DNA from: Lichenicoccus sp964242335
Lineage (GTDB): Bacteria > Pseudomonadota > Alphaproteobacteria > Acetobacterales > Acetobacteraceae
DNA length: 64,000 bases
NCBI GenBank assembly: GCA_964242335.1
Contig: CAXTAY010000007.1
Span: forward strand, 1 to 64,000
Direction of reading: 5' to 3'
The translations under genes and the position numbers were made by a program. Positions 9,013-19,408 of this stretch are shown here, one piece after another; the stretch's first letter is position 1; each line of letters begins with the position of its first letter. A model generated the notes under the pieces. It was not told the DNA's origin, ran no database searches, and was given only the letters and a program-made list of their open reading frames with translations.

Positions 9013-9947
9013 GTCGCGGGTCCCGGCCGCAGCGCGCGACGCAGGTTCTCCACCGCGGTGACCGTGGCCCGCCGCACGCTCTCCGCCGTCAGCCCGCCGA
9101 CATGCGGGGTGGCGATCACCCGCGGATGCGACAACAGCGCGGACGGCGCCGGCGGCTCGGTCGCGAACACGTCGGTGGCATAGACCCGTATCTTGTCGCG
9201 CTCGAGTGCGGCCAGCAGCGCCGGCTCGTCCACCAGGCCCGCCCGGGCGGTGTTCACCAGGTGGCAGCCGTCGGGCAGCCGATCGATCGCCGCCGCGTCC
9301 AGCAGCGCGCGACCGTCGGCCGGCATCGGGCAATGCAGCGACAGCATCTCCGCCTCCGCGAGCACCTGCCCGAGCGTCGCCCAGCGGAAGTCGCCCGCCG
9401 GCGTGAAGCCGGCATCCGGATACGGATCGAACACGCGCACCCGTGCGTCGAACGCCAGCGCGAAGCGCGCCACCAGCCGGCCGACGGCGCCGCAGCCGAT
9501 CAGGCCCAGCGTGCGGCCCTCGATCTCGATCCCGGGCCGCCTCTGCCAACCGCCGGCCTTGAGCGCCGCACTCTGTTCCGGGATATGCCGCAGCGACGCC
9601 AGCAGCAGCCCGAAGGCGAGCTCGGCGACGCCGCGCGCGTTGGCGCCGCCGGCGCGCAGCACCTGGATGCCCAGCCGCTCCGCCGCCGCCAGCGGCAGGT
9701 TGTCGGTGCCGGTGCCGTTGCGGCTGATCGCCCGCAGCGCCGTCGCCGCCTCCAGCACCCGCGGGCTGACCGGCTCGACCCCGGCCAGCCAGCCGACGCA
9801 GCCTGGCAGCAGCGCGAGAAGCTCCGCCTCGTCCGGCGTCTCGCCGGCCCGGCTGAACACCAGCTCGCAGCCGTCCTCGACGAGGGCCTGCAGTGCCGGG
9901 TCGGGGTTCCGGGTCAGCGAGCGCGGCGTGACCAGGATGCGGGTCAT
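9009..9947 (-). CDS. NAD-dependent D-2-hydroxyacid dehydrogenase
   Basis: This 312-residue enzyme of the phosphoglycerate/glyoxylate dehydrogenase family has a Rossmann motif GLIGCGAVGR. The catalytic triad residues are all present: Arg in NTARAGLVDE, Glu in FATEPPAP and His in ATPHVGGLT. It interconverts a 2-keto acid and a D-2-hydroxy acid with NAD(P)H. It overlaps both neighbours by 4 bp (AroE-like gene upstream, UlaG-like gene downstream). The SerA-like regulatory domains are absent, so serine biosynthesis is unlikely. It probably acts on a sugar acid or a keto-acid product of the adjacent aldolase. Confidence 0.9.
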   Translation of the reverse strand: MTRILVTPRSLTRNPDPALQALVEDGCELVFSRAGETPDEAELLALLPGCVGWLAGVEPVSPRVLEAATALRAISRNGTGTDNLPLAAAERLGIQVLRAGGANARGVAELAFGLLLASLRHIPEQSAALKAGGWQRRPGIEIEGRTLGLIGCGAVGRLVARFALAFDARVRVFDPYPDAGFTPAGDFRWATLGQVLAEAEMLSLHCPMPADGRALLDAAAIDRLPDGCHLVNTARAGLVDEPALLAALERDKIRVYATDVFATEPPAPSALLSHPRVIATPHVGGLTAESVRRATVTAVENLRRALRPGPAT

Positions 9948-10927
9948 GCCGGCACCCCGGCCTGGCGCGGCGCCCCTCCGGCGAGCGACGACAAGCTCTC
10001 GAACATCGGGCCGGACGAGGCGATCCGGACCGCGAACACCTCGGCGATGACCTGGGTCCAGCCGTGCAGGAAGTAGTTCCAGCCGTCGAAGATCGCGAGG
10101 CCGGCCTGCGCCGCCTGCGCCCCGGCCTGATCGAGGAACAGCAGGTCGCCGCGATAATTGAGCTCCCACACCAGGGCGCCGCGCGGGAAGCGCGCCCCGG
10201 CGCCGAGCGGCGAGCCCGGACGGTCCTTGCCTAGTCCGGTGGCGTTGACCACCAGCGAGCCGGGCGGCAGCCCGTCCAGCACCTCGTCGTTGCGGTCGGT
10301 GGAGCTGGACTGCACGTAGTCGACCGCGACGTCGCTGCCGAGGCCGTCGTGGAACCGGCGCAGCGTGTCGAGACGGTTCGCGTTCACGTCCGACACCACG
10401 ATCCGGCGCGGCCGGTCGGCGCCCTGGCGCGGCCGCATCAGGTTCCAGGTGATGGCGGTGGCGGCACCGCCGGCGCCGATCAGGAACGCGTCCGCGCCGC
10501 CCTCCTCGCCGAGACGCTGCCAGTGCCGATCCGGCAGGATCGCATCGAGCGCGAGACGGGCGGAGATCGGGTCCTTGGCGTGGCCGATCAGCCGGTCGTG
10601 GCGCTTGGACAGGCAGCTCACCTCGTGCAGCGACTGCGCATGCGGATCGAGCGCGTCGAACAGGTCGGCGGCTGCGTGCAGGAGGTCGATCTTGTGCGCC
10701 GTCACCAGCGCGCCGGCGGAAAGGGCATCGTCGCGCACGAACGACACCACGTCGCGATAATCCTGCGCCGGCGCGTGCAGCGGCAGGTCGATGCCGTTGA
10801 TGGCGCACTCGCCCAGCCCGAGCGCCTCGGCCCAGCGCGGGAACACGGTCATGATCGACGACTGCCCGGTGCTCACGCCGATGAAGTGCAGCGTCGGCAC
10901 CGCGGCCGCGGGCGGACGCGGCCTCAT
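9944..10927 (-). CDS. Divergent shikimate dehydrogenase-like (AroE family) oxidoreductase
   Basis: This 327-residue protein has the AroE layout: an N-terminal substrate domain, catalytic Lys in LVTAHKID, the paired Asp in HAKDPISA and the NADP Rossmann loop GAGGAATAI. The shikimate-carboxylate motif is not canonical (STGQSSIMTVFP replaces the usual S-x-S-P-x-x-H-N) and VTxPxK is VTAHK. That points to a different polyol or keto-sugar-acid substrate. It is embedded in a catabolic operon with ATGA overlaps on both sides and no other aromatic-pathway gene, so a biosynthetic AroE role is unlikely. The C-terminal 35 residues extend beyond the usual length of about 280. Confidence 0.82.
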   Translation of the reverse strand: MRPRPPAAAVPTLHFIGVSTGQSSIMTVFPRWAEALGLGECAINGIDLPLHAPAQDYRDVVSFVRDDALSAGALVTAHKIDLLHAAADLFDALDPHAQSLHEVSCLSKRHDRLIGHAKDPISARLALDAILPDRHWQRLGEEGGADAFLIGAGGAATAITWNLMRPRQGADRPRRIVVSDVNANRLDTLRRFHDGLGSDVAVDYVQSSSTDRNDEVLDGLPPGSLVVNATGLGKDRPGSPLGAGARFPRGALVWELNYRGDLLFLDQAGAQAAQAGLAIFDGWNYFLHGWTQVIAEVFAVRIASSGPMFESLSSLAGGAPRQAGVPA

Positions 10928-11583
10928 GCGGGTTCCCTGACCCTGCTCGCGAGGCGGACCGCCTCCTCCGCGTTGCGGCGGATCCCGGCCCAGTCGCCCT
11001 CGCGGATCATGCTGCGGCTGGCGATCCAGGTGCCGCCGACCGCCGCCACCGACGGTTGCCTCAGCCAGTCGGCCAGGTTGTCGATCGACACGCCCCCGGT
11101 CGGGATGAAGCTGAGCCCATGCAGGGTGAAGGGTGCCGCGACCGCGCGCAGCATCGCGATCCCGCCGGCCGGCACGGCGGGGAAGAACTTGAAGGTGCGC
11201 ACGCCGCGCTCCACGCCGGCCTGTAGATCCGACGGCGTCATCACGCCGGGGACATAGGCGAAGCCGGTCGCCGCCGCCGCCTCCAGCATGCGCGGGCTCA
11301 GCCCGGGTGCCAGGGCGAAGCGGGCGCCCGCCTCGATCGCCCGCTGCAGGTCCGGCGGCGTGACCACGGTGCCGGCGCCCACCACCATGTCGCGGTAGCG
11401 CTCGGCGATCCGCGCGATCACCTCCGCCGCAGCCTGGGTGCGGAACGTCACCTCCACGACGCCGAGCCCAGCCTCCAGCAGCGCCTCCGCCAGCGCGTCC
11501 GCTTCCGCCACGCCGTCGACCTCCACCACCGGAATGACGCCGAAGGCGGTGGCCTCCAGCAGCGTGGCCTGCCTGTCGTTCAT
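10924..11583 (-). CDS. KDPG/KHG-type 2-keto-3-deoxy aldolase
   Basis: This 219-residue class I aldolase of the Eda family shows the catalytic Glu in VVEVTFRT (Glu44), a GAGTVVTPPDL loop and the Schiff-base Lys in TFKFFPA (Lys132). It cleaves 2-keto-3-deoxy sugar acids, phosphorylated or not, to pyruvate and an aldehyde. The start at ATG 11583 (MNDRQ) is preferred because GGGAG lies just upstream. ATG 11601 would add six residues and sit 1 bp from the cupin stop but lacks a ribosome-binding site. The stop overlaps the AroE-like start. It is the central carbon-splitting enzyme of this operon. Confidence 0.92.
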   Translation of the reverse strand: MNDRQATLLEATAFGVIPVVEVDGVAEADALAEALLEAGLGVVEVTFRTQAAAEVIARIAERYRDMVVGAGTVVTPPDLQRAIEAGARFALAPGLSPRMLEAAAATGFAYVPGVMTPSDLQAGVERGVRTFKFFPAVPAGGIAMLRAVAAPFTLHGLSFIPTGGVSIDNLADWLRQPSVAAVGGTWIASRSMIREGDWAGIRRNAEEAVRLASRVREPA

Positions 11584-11602
11584 GTCGCTCCCGGCGGTCA
11601 TC

Positions 11603-12211
11603 TCACTGCGCCGCCGGGTCGGCGACGCGGGGTCGGTAGCGCGGGTTCGGAACCCGCCTCCAGCCACCGGCGCCGTCGGTGACGATCAGGTCGCGCATGC
11701 CGCCGGCGCGGGCGATGATCTCGTAGTCCTGGCCGGCATCGGCCGGGTAGCAGAACAGCGTGACCAGGGGCGTGCCGCCGACATTGACGCTGCGGTGGAT
11801 CCAGTGCGGCGCGACGTAGACCAGGCTGTTCGGCGTCATCTCCTCCGCGCGCATGGTGCCGTCGGCGAGCTCCATCAGCATCACGCCACGACCGGACTGG
11901 CAGAGATAGATCTCAGGCCGGTCGCCGATCGCGTGGATATGGCCGCGGGTGAACAGGAACTCCTCGCCGACCCGGCCCGGCTGCAGGGTGCTGGTGCCGA
12001 AGATCATGTCGCCGGCGCGGTCGGAGGGCCGGAACTCGTCGACCTGGTAGGCGAGTTCGCGGCCCCGGGTGCGCGCTACCTCGGCGAAGGCATCGTCGTC
12101 GGCGAACAGCCCGGCGAGATCGTCGTAGCGCTTCTGGTAGCGGCCGGTGCGCCCCGTCATCTCTCCGGTGTCGGGCGCGATGAGGACGGAGGTTGGCAGG
12201 GACAACGACAT
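11603..12211 (-). CDS. Cupin-type glucose-6-phosphate isomerase (archaeal-type PGI family)
   Basis: This 202-residue cupin has the metal ligands His91, His93 and Glu100 (GHIHAIGDRPE) and His139 in APHWIHRSVN, exactly spaced as in archaeal cupin phosphoglucose isomerases. The family interconverts glucose-6-P and fructose-6-P with Fe, Zn or Mn. ATG 12211 with GGAAGG upstream is the start. It is the first gene of the minus-strand operon and faces the divergent ABC transporter. Bacterial copies often sit in sugar-catabolic islands; another aldose/ketose phosphate pair made by the FGGY kinase product is possible. Confidence 0.88.
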   Translation of the reverse strand: MSLSLPTSVLIAPDTGEMTGRTGRYQKRYDDLAGLFADDDAFAEVARTRGRELAYQVDEFRPSDRAGDMIFGTSTLQPGRVGEEFLFTRGHIHAIGDRPEIYLCQSGRGVMLMELADGTMRAEEMTPNSLVYVAPHWIHRSVNVGGTPLVTLFCYPADAGQDYEIIARAGGMRDLIVTDGAGGWRRVPNPRYRPRVADPAAQ

Positions 12212-12250
12212 CGGTAGGCCTTCCAGCACGTAGGAGACGTGGTGTGCTTA

Positions 12251-12265
12251 TGTAGTCCTATTACG
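12251..12265. promoter_or_regulatory. HexR/RpiR-like operator in the divergent promoter region
   Basis: TGTAGTCCTATTACG matches the known HexR consensus TGTARTWWWAYTACA at both arms (TGTART and AYTAC); the central three positions and last base differ. It lies 40 nt upstream of the cupin isomerase start and 150 nt upstream of the binding-protein gene, between the two divergent arms. Binding by the RpiR-type protein encoded at 7191-8111 is inferred. Confidence 0.5.
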
Positions 12266-12345
12266 TGGCTGACCGCATAGGCAACCGTTTTGCGATATTT
12301 TGCAGCGCAGTATGGCGGTTTGCACTTGTCGACACCGGTTCTCGA

Positions 12346-12360
12346 TGTTGTATTGCTACC
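12346..12360. promoter_or_regulatory. Second HexR/RpiR-like operator, closer to the ABC transporter
   Basis: TGTTGTATTGCTACC agrees with TGTARTWWWAYTACA at 12 of 15 positions. It is 53 nt upstream of the ABC binding-protein start, near where a promoter would be. Together with the site at 12251 it would let one RpiR-type regulator control both arms. Confidence 0.45.
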
Positions 12361-12413
12361 CCATAAGGGGGTGACGCTACGGAGGTGGTCCGGCGGCCTC
12401 GGGGAGGTAATCC

Positions 12414-13388
12414 ATGAAGGTCATTCTCGCAGCGGCGGCTCTGGCCGGCAGCCTGGCGCTCGCGGCAGCGCCGGACGCGGAGGCGAAGACGGTCAAGATC
12501 GGCCTGTCGATGCTGACCCAGAACGCACCCTATTATGCGGCGCTGCAGGTCGCGGTGCTCAAGGAGGCGAAGGTCCTGGGCGCACAGGTCGTCACCGCCG
12601 ACGCCAACAACGACATGCTCAAGCAGATCTCCGACGTCGGCGACATGCTGTCGCAGAACATCGACGTGCTGATCATGGATCCCAAGGACGCCAAGGGTCT
12701 GGTCGGGGTCACGCGCGACGCCGCGGCGGCGCATGTCCCGGTGATCATCGTCGACAGCTCGATCGATCCGTCGGCGCCGGTGCTGACCACGATCCAGTCG
12801 AACAACGCCGAGAACGGGCGCCTGATCGGCGACTGGCTGATCAACCAGGTGAAGGGCAAGGACCTGCACCTCGCCGTGCTCAGCGGCGACCAGGGCAACG
12901 TGGTCGGCGAGGCGCGGCGCGACGGCGTCATGGAGGGGATCATCGAGGCGCAGCTGCGCCAGCTCGGCCATGCCGGCTTCACCGTGGTCGGCCAGGGCTG
13001 GGGCGGCTGGACCCAGGAGGGCGGCGTCAAGGCGACGGAGGACCTGCTCACCGCTCATCCCGACATCAACGCCGTGCTGGCGGAGAACGACAGCATGGCG
13101 CTGGGGGCGATGCGCGCGATCCAGGATGCCGGCAAGGCCGACCGCAACATCCTGATCTTCGCCGCCGCGGACGGGCAGAAGGAAGCGGTGAAGCTGATCG
13201 AGGACGGCAAGTACGGCGCCACCGGGATGAACGACCCGGCGGTCATCGGCAGGATGGCGGTCGATCTCGCGGTCAAGGCGGCGAACAAGCAGGTCCCCGC
13301 GGGCACGCCGAAGGTCACCTACACGCCGCCGGTCGCGATCACCAAGGCGAACGCCGCGCAGTACTACAAGCCCGACGCGGTGTTCTGA
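12414..13388 (+). CDS. Sugar ABC transporter substrate-binding protein (RbsB/CUT2 type)
   Basis: This 324-residue periplasmic protein has a Sec signal peptide (residues 1 to about 24, ending APDAEA) and a type I periplasmic-binding fold of the RbsB family. Visible markers are IGLSMLTQNAPYY, IDVLIMDPKDAKGL, VPVIIVDSSI and VLAENDSMALGAM. The strong SD GGGGAGG before ATG 12414 fits the high expression expected of binding proteins. It starts the plus-strand operon binding protein-ATPase-permease-FGGY kinase. The ligand is probably a monosaccharide or polyol that is subsequently phosphorylated by the kinase. Confidence 0.93.
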   Translation: MKVILAAAALAGSLALAAAPDAEAKTVKIGLSMLTQNAPYYAALQVAVLKEAKVLGAQVVTADANNDMLKQISDVGDMLSQNIDVLIMDPKDAKGLVGVTRDAAAAHVPVIIVDSSIDPSAPVLTTIQSNNAENGRLIGDWLINQVKGKDLHLAVLSGDQGNVVGEARRDGVMEGIIEAQLRQLGHAGFTVVGQGWGGWTQEGGVKATEDLLTAHPDINAVLAENDSMALGAMRAIQDAGKADRNILIFAAADGQKEAVKLIEDGKYGATGMNDPAVIGRMAVDLAVKAANKQVPAGTPKVTYTPPVAITKANAAQYYKPDAVF

Positions 13389-13398
13389 TCCGCGCCGC

Positions 13399-14967
<1,569 letters not shown>

Positions 14968-15963
14968 ATGGCGGTGGTGCGGACGGCCGAGGCAGGCGGC
15001 GGCAGCGGCGCGAAGCGGCGTCTCGACTGGCGCTCCTTCGCTGCCAGCTACAGCACGATCGCGATCTTCGTGGTGCTGGTGCTGGTCGCGAGCTTCATCT
15101 CGACCAGCTTCTTCAGCAGCCGCAACATCGAGAACGTGCTGCGCCAGGTGGCTAGCACCGGCGTGATCTCCATGGGCATGCTGCTGGTGATCCTGACCGG
15201 CGGCATCGACCTGTCGGTGGGCTCGGTCGCGGCCCTCGGCAGCATCCTGTGCGCGTCCCTGCTCACCACCCAGTCGCTGTGGAGCGCGATCCCGCTCAGC
15301 CTCGCCGCCGGCGGCGCGCTGGGTGCCGTCGCCGGGTACTTCGTGGCGGTGCGGCGCATGCCCGCCTTCGTGGTCACCCTGGCGGTGATGACCATCGCCC
15401 GCGGCACCGCGCTGATCGTCTCCGAGGGCCACCCGATCTTCATGGGCGACAACGGCGCCTGGCTCGATACCGGGTTCAACCGCGGCAGCCTGCTCGGCGT
15501 GCCGGTGCCGGTGCTGCTGACGCTGCTGGTGTTCGCCGCCACCGCGTTCGTGCTGCGCCTCACCGCCTACGGCCGGCTGATCGTGGCGATCGGCTGCAAC
15601 AGCGAGGCGGTGCGGCTGTCCGGCGTCCGGGTGATGCCGCGCGTCTTCTCGGTCTACGTCGTCTCCGGCGTGCTGTCGGCGCTGGCCGGGATCGTCATCA
15701 CCGCCCGCTCCGGGGTCGGCTCGCCGGTGGTCGGCATCGGCATGGAGCTGGACGTGATCGCCGCGGTGGTGATCGGCGGCGCCAGCCTGATGGGCGGCCG
15801 CGGCACCGCGCTCAACACCCTGATCGGCGTGCTGACGCTGGGCGTCATCGGCAACATCATGAACCTGCTGAACGTGCCCGGCTATCACCAGGAGGTGGTC
15901 AAGGGGGTCATCATCCTGGTCGCGGTGCTGTTGCAATCCTCGTTCTGGCCGCGACGGGCCTGA
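14968..15963 (+). CDS. Sugar ABC transporter permease (RbsC/CUT2 type)
   Basis: This 331-residue inner-membrane protein has 8-10 hydrophobic segments. The BPD_transp_2 signature is clear: LTGGIDLSVGSVAALGS near residue 75, SGVGSPVVGIGMELDVIAAV and IGGASLMGGRGTALNTLIGV. It forms the channel for the binding protein and ATPase encoded just upstream. ATG 14968 directly follows the ATPase stop, and the FGGY kinase begins about 6 bp after its stop. Length is typical. Confidence 0.95.
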   Translation: MAVVRTAEAGGGSGAKRRLDWRSFAASYSTIAIFVVLVLVASFISTSFFSSRNIENVLRQVASTGVISMGMLLVILTGGIDLSVGSVAALGSILCASLLTTQSLWSAIPLSLAAGGALGAVAGYFVAVRRMPAFVVTLAVMTIARGTALIVSEGHPIFMGDNGAWLDTGFNRGSLLGVPVPVLLTLLVFAATAFVLRLTAYGRLIVAIGCNSEAVRLSGVRVMPRVFSVYVVSGVLSALAGIVITARSGVGSPVVGIGMELDVIAAVVIGGASLMGGRGTALNTLIGVLTLGVIGNIMNLLNVPGYHQEVVKGVIILVAVLLQSSFWPRRA

Positions 15964-15968
15964 CGAGG

Positions 15969-17504
15969 GTGCCGGCCAAGCAGGACCTGTTGCTGGCGAT
16001 CGACGTCGGCACCGGCAGCGTGCGCAGCGCCCTGCTGACCGCGTCCGGCGAGACGCTCGCCTTCGCCGCCCAGGAGCACGAGCAGATCGTGCCGCAGTAC
16101 GGCTGGTCCGAGCAGCGTCCGGCCGACTGGTGGGCGGGCGCCGTCACCGTGATCCGCCGCGTGCTGGACATGCTGCCGGGTGCGGCCGCCCGGGTGGCCG
16201 CGATCGGCGCCTGCGGGCAGATGCACGCGACCGTGCTGGTGGATGCGGACGGACGGCCGGCGCTGCAGGCGGTGCCGCTGTGGAACGACAAGCGCAACCG
16301 CGAGGAACTCGACCGCTTCACGCGCGAGCAGCCGTGGCAGGCGCTGCTGCCGGTCGCGGCGAACCCGCCCTCGGTCGCCTGGTGGGGCTTCAAGCTGCAA
16401 TGGCTGAAGGCGCACCGGCCGGCGGAATATGCCCGCACGGTGCAGGTGCTGAGCCCGAAGGACTGGATCAATTTCCGCCTGACCGGGGCGGTGGCGATCG
16501 ACGCGCCGGAAGCCTCCTGCACCTACCTGTTCGACGCCGGACGCGGCGGCTGGAGCGAGGCCCTGGCGCAGCGCCTGGGGATCGAGCCGAGGCTGCTGCC
16601 GCCGATCCGCGAGCCGCACGAGGTGCTGGCCGGCGTATCGCGGGAGGCAGCGGTGGAGACCGGCCTGCCCGAGGGTGTCCCGGTGGTGGTCGGCATCAGC
16701 GACTATCCGGCCGCCCTGCTCGGGTCGGGCGTCGTCGCGCCGGGCCTCGCCTCCGACGTGACCGGCACCTCGACCCTGCTCACCCTGTGCACGGCGGCGC
16801 CGGTGCTGCATCCGATCATCAGCAACGTGCGCGGCGCGCTGCCGAACTGGTCGGCCTTCACCATCCTGGATGCCGGCGGCGACGCGATGCGCTGGGCCAG
16901 GCGAGCGTTCCACGAGAAGGGCTTCGAGTACGGCCGCGTCGTCGACTTGGCGGCGGACGTGCCGGCGGGGGCCGGCATGCTGCTGTTCCTGCCCTATCTC
17001 AACGGCGAGCGCCTCGGCGAGCGCACCAACGCGCGCGCGCAGTTCATCGGCCTGACCAGCGCGCACGGCACCGGGCACCTGCATCGCGCGGTGATGGAAG
17101 GGGTCGCCTTCGCCGCGGCCCGCAACCTCGCGATCATGGAGCAGGCCGGCAACCGGCTCGATCGCATGGTGGCGGCCGGCGGCGGCGCCAGGACGGCGCT
17201 CTGGCTGGAGATCAAGGCGAGCCTGTACGGCTGCCCGATCCTGACCACGGCAGCCGAGGAGTGCGGCGTGCTCGGCTGCGCGATGCTGGCGGGCACCGGG
17301 ATCGGGCTCTATCCGGATCTCGCCGCGGCCGCCGCGCGGCTGGTGCGCTTTACCGGCGAGGTGCGGCCCAACCCGCGCTGGGCCGACACCTACGCCCGCC
17401 TCAAGCCGGTGTTCGACCGCGCCTACGAGAACAGCCAGGACTACTGGACCATGCTGGAGGCGGCCGAGGCGGCGGCCGGCCGGGAACCGGAGCGCCCCGG
17501 CTGA
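15969..17504 (+). CDS. FGGY-family carbohydrate kinase (xylulokinase-like)
   Basis: This 511-residue sugar kinase has two actin-like domains. The N-terminal phosphate loop is LAIDVGTGSVRSALL, the substrate region contains GACGQMHATVLVD and the FGGY signature region is around GGGARTALWLEIKASLYG. It closely resembles xylulokinases, but substrate assignment within FGGY is unreliable. GTG 15969, 6 bp after the permease stop, is the only start before the P-loop. The tight operon says the imported compound or an early product is phosphorylated here before isomerisation by the cupin PGI-like enzyme of the divergent arm. Confidence 0.9.
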   Translation: MPAKQDLLLAIDVGTGSVRSALLTASGETLAFAAQEHEQIVPQYGWSEQRPADWWAGAVTVIRRVLDMLPGAAARVAAIGACGQMHATVLVDADGRPALQAVPLWNDKRNREELDRFTREQPWQALLPVAANPPSVAWWGFKLQWLKAHRPAEYARTVQVLSPKDWINFRLTGAVAIDAPEASCTYLFDAGRGGWSEALAQRLGIEPRLLPPIREPHEVLAGVSREAAVETGLPEGVPVVVGISDYPAALLGSGVVAPGLASDVTGTSTLLTLCTAAPVLHPIISNVRGALPNWSAFTILDAGGDAMRWARRAFHEKGFEYGRVVDLAADVPAGAGMLLFLPYLNGERLGERTNARAQFIGLTSAHGTGHLHRAVMEGVAFAAARNLAIMEQAGNRLDRMVAAGGGARTALWLEIKASLYGCPILTTAAEECGVLGCAMLAGTGIGLYPDLAAAAARLVRFTGEVRPNPRWADTYARLKPVFDRAYENSQDYWTMLEAAEAAAGREPERPG

Positions 17505-17743
17505 AGCACAGGCAACCGGCGCCCGCTGGCGACACGCGACCGGACGAGTGCGACCTCTGCGGCCGCATCCGCGCCGAGGCTGCCCTGTTCGCCTGAAGCC
17601 GTTCCGCGTCGGGCGGATCCCGCCGATCACGCTCGCCAGCCCCGGGCGCAATACCGAGGACGGCCCCGAGGGCATCGGCTAGTGTCTCGTGGATGTGCTC
17701 CACCAGCAGATCGTGGTGCAACCTCGATCGGAGACGCCCGGAC

Positions 17744-19396
17744 ATGAACGACGTCGCCGACTGGAGGAAGACGCAGCGTGCACGTGCCGAGCGTCTGCAA
17801 GCGGGTGCCGGGTTCGCCGACGGCAAGATGGTCAGGCCCGAGGACGCCACCGCGCTGCTGCAAGCGGTCATCCGCCCCGGGGACCGGCTGTGCATGGAGG
17901 GCGACAACCAGAAGCAGGCGGACTTCCTCGCCCGGGCGCTCGCCGACGTCGATCCCCGCAAGGTGCACGACCTGCACATCGTCCAGTCCGGCATCGTGCT
18001 GCCGGAGCATCTCGCCCTGTTCGAGCGCGGCATCGCGAAGAAGCTGGACTACTCCTACTCGGGAACCCAGGGCGGCGCGATCGCACGCGCGCTGAATGCC
18101 GGCAGGGTGCAGCTCGGCGCGATCCACACCTACATCGAGCTGTTCGGCCGCTACTTCGTCGACCTGACCCCGCACGTCGCGCTGACCGTGGCGCGCGCCG
18201 CGGACCGCGAGGGCAACCTGTACATGGGGCCGAACACGGAGGACTCTCCGGCCGTGATCGAGGCCACGGCGCTCAAGCAGGGCATCGTGGTGGCGCAGGT
18301 CAACGAGGTCGTGGACAAGCTGCCGCGCGTGGACGTGTCGGGCGACCGCATCGACTTCATCGTCAAGTCGCCGAAGCCGTTCTACGTCGAGCCGCTGTTC
18401 ACCCGGGACCCGGCTCAGATCACCGAGACGATGATCCTGACCGCGATGATGGCGATCAAGGGCATCTACGCGGAGTACGGCGTCAGGCGTCTCAACCACG
18501 GCATCGGCTTCAACACCGCCGCCATCGAGCTCCTGCTGCCGACCTACGCGGACAAGCTCGGCCTCAAGGGCAAGATCTGCACCCACTGGGCGCTCAACCC
18601 GCATCCGACGCTGATCCCCGCCATCGAGTCCGGCTGGGTCGAGCGGATCCACAGCTTCGGCTCGGAAGTCGGCATGGACGAGTACATGCGCGCCCGGCCG
18701 GACATCTACTTCAACGGGCGCGACGGCTCGATGGCATCTAACCGGATGTATTGCCAGGTCGCCGGGCTGTACGCGACCGACCTGTTCATCGGCTCGACGT
18801 TGCAGATCGACCTCGCCGGCAACAGCTCGACGATCACCCAGGACCGGATCGCAGGCTTCGGCGGCGCCCCGAACATGGGGTGCGATCCCCACGGGCGGCG
18901 TCATCCGAGCGATCCCTGGTTGCGGGCGGGACGCGAGGCGGCCGAGGGCGATCCTGCGTTGCGGCGCGGCCGCAAGCTGGTCGTGCAGATCGTCGAGACG
19001 TTCAGCGGGAAGATGGTCCCGACCTTCGTGGAGAAGCTCGACAGCCTGAACCTGGCGGAGAAGCTCAAGCTCGAGCTGGCGCCGGTGATGATCTATGGCG
19101 ACGACGTGACGCACATCGTCAGCGAGGAGGGTATCGCCAACCTGCTGCCGTGCCGGACAGCCGCGGAGCGGGAGCAGGCGATCCGCGGCATCGCCGGCTT
19201 CACCGAGGTCGGGCGCGGCCGCGACCGCAAGGTGGTGGAGACGCTGAGGCAGCGGAAGATCATCCAGCGTCCGGAGGACCTCGGCATCGATCCGCTGGAG
19301 GTGCATCGGAGCATGCTCGCCGCCCGCTCGGTCAAGGACCTGATGCACTGGTCGGGCAATCTCTACGACCCGCCAGCCAAGTTCCGCAACTGGTAG
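17744..19396 (+). CDS. mdcA: Malonate decarboxylase alpha subunit (acetyl-ACP:malonate ACP transferase)
   Basis: This 550-residue CoA-transferase-like subunit exchanges malonate for acetate on the MdcC thioester. The family is recognised from GDRLCMEGDNQKQADFLA, YSYSGTQGGAIARALNAG, EVGMDEYMRARPDIYFNG and the C-terminal VKDLMHWSGNLYDPPAKFRNW region; length is standard. ATG 17744 (MNDVADW) is chosen over an in-frame upstream start at 17693 because similarity begins there. It opens a compact mdcACDEGBH run. The preceding 240 bp after the FGGY kinase hold no recognisable gene and probably carry the mdc promoter. Confidence 0.96.
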   Translation: MNDVADWRKTQRARAERLQAGAGFADGKMVRPEDATALLQAVIRPGDRLCMEGDNQKQADFLARALADVDPRKVHDLHIVQSGIVLPEHLALFERGIAKKLDYSYSGTQGGAIARALNAGRVQLGAIHTYIELFGRYFVDLTPHVALTVARAADREGNLYMGPNTEDSPAVIEATALKQGIVVAQVNEVVDKLPRVDVSGDRIDFIVKSPKPFYVEPLFTRDPAQITETMILTAMMAIKGIYAEYGVRRLNHGIGFNTAAIELLLPTYADKLGLKGKICTHWALNPHPTLIPAIESGWVERIHSFGSEVGMDEYMRARPDIYFNGRDGSMASNRMYCQVAGLYATDLFIGSTLQIDLAGNSSTITQDRIAGFGGAPNMGCDPHGRRHPSDPWLRAGREAAEGDPALRRGRKLVVQIVETFSGKMVPTFVEKLDSLNLAEKLKLELAPVMIYGDDVTHIVSEEGIANLLPCRTAAEREQAIRGIAGFTEVGRGRDRKVVETLRQRKIIQRPEDLGIDPLEVHRSMLAARSVKDLMHWSGNLYDPPAKFRNW

Positions 19397-19408
19397 GAGC
19401 ACTGCGCG

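Noticed and set aside
9944..10927. Annotation as biosynthetic shikimate dehydrogenase (aroE)
   Set aside because: The carboxylate-binding motif is altered and the gene is coupled to sugar-acid catabolic genes.
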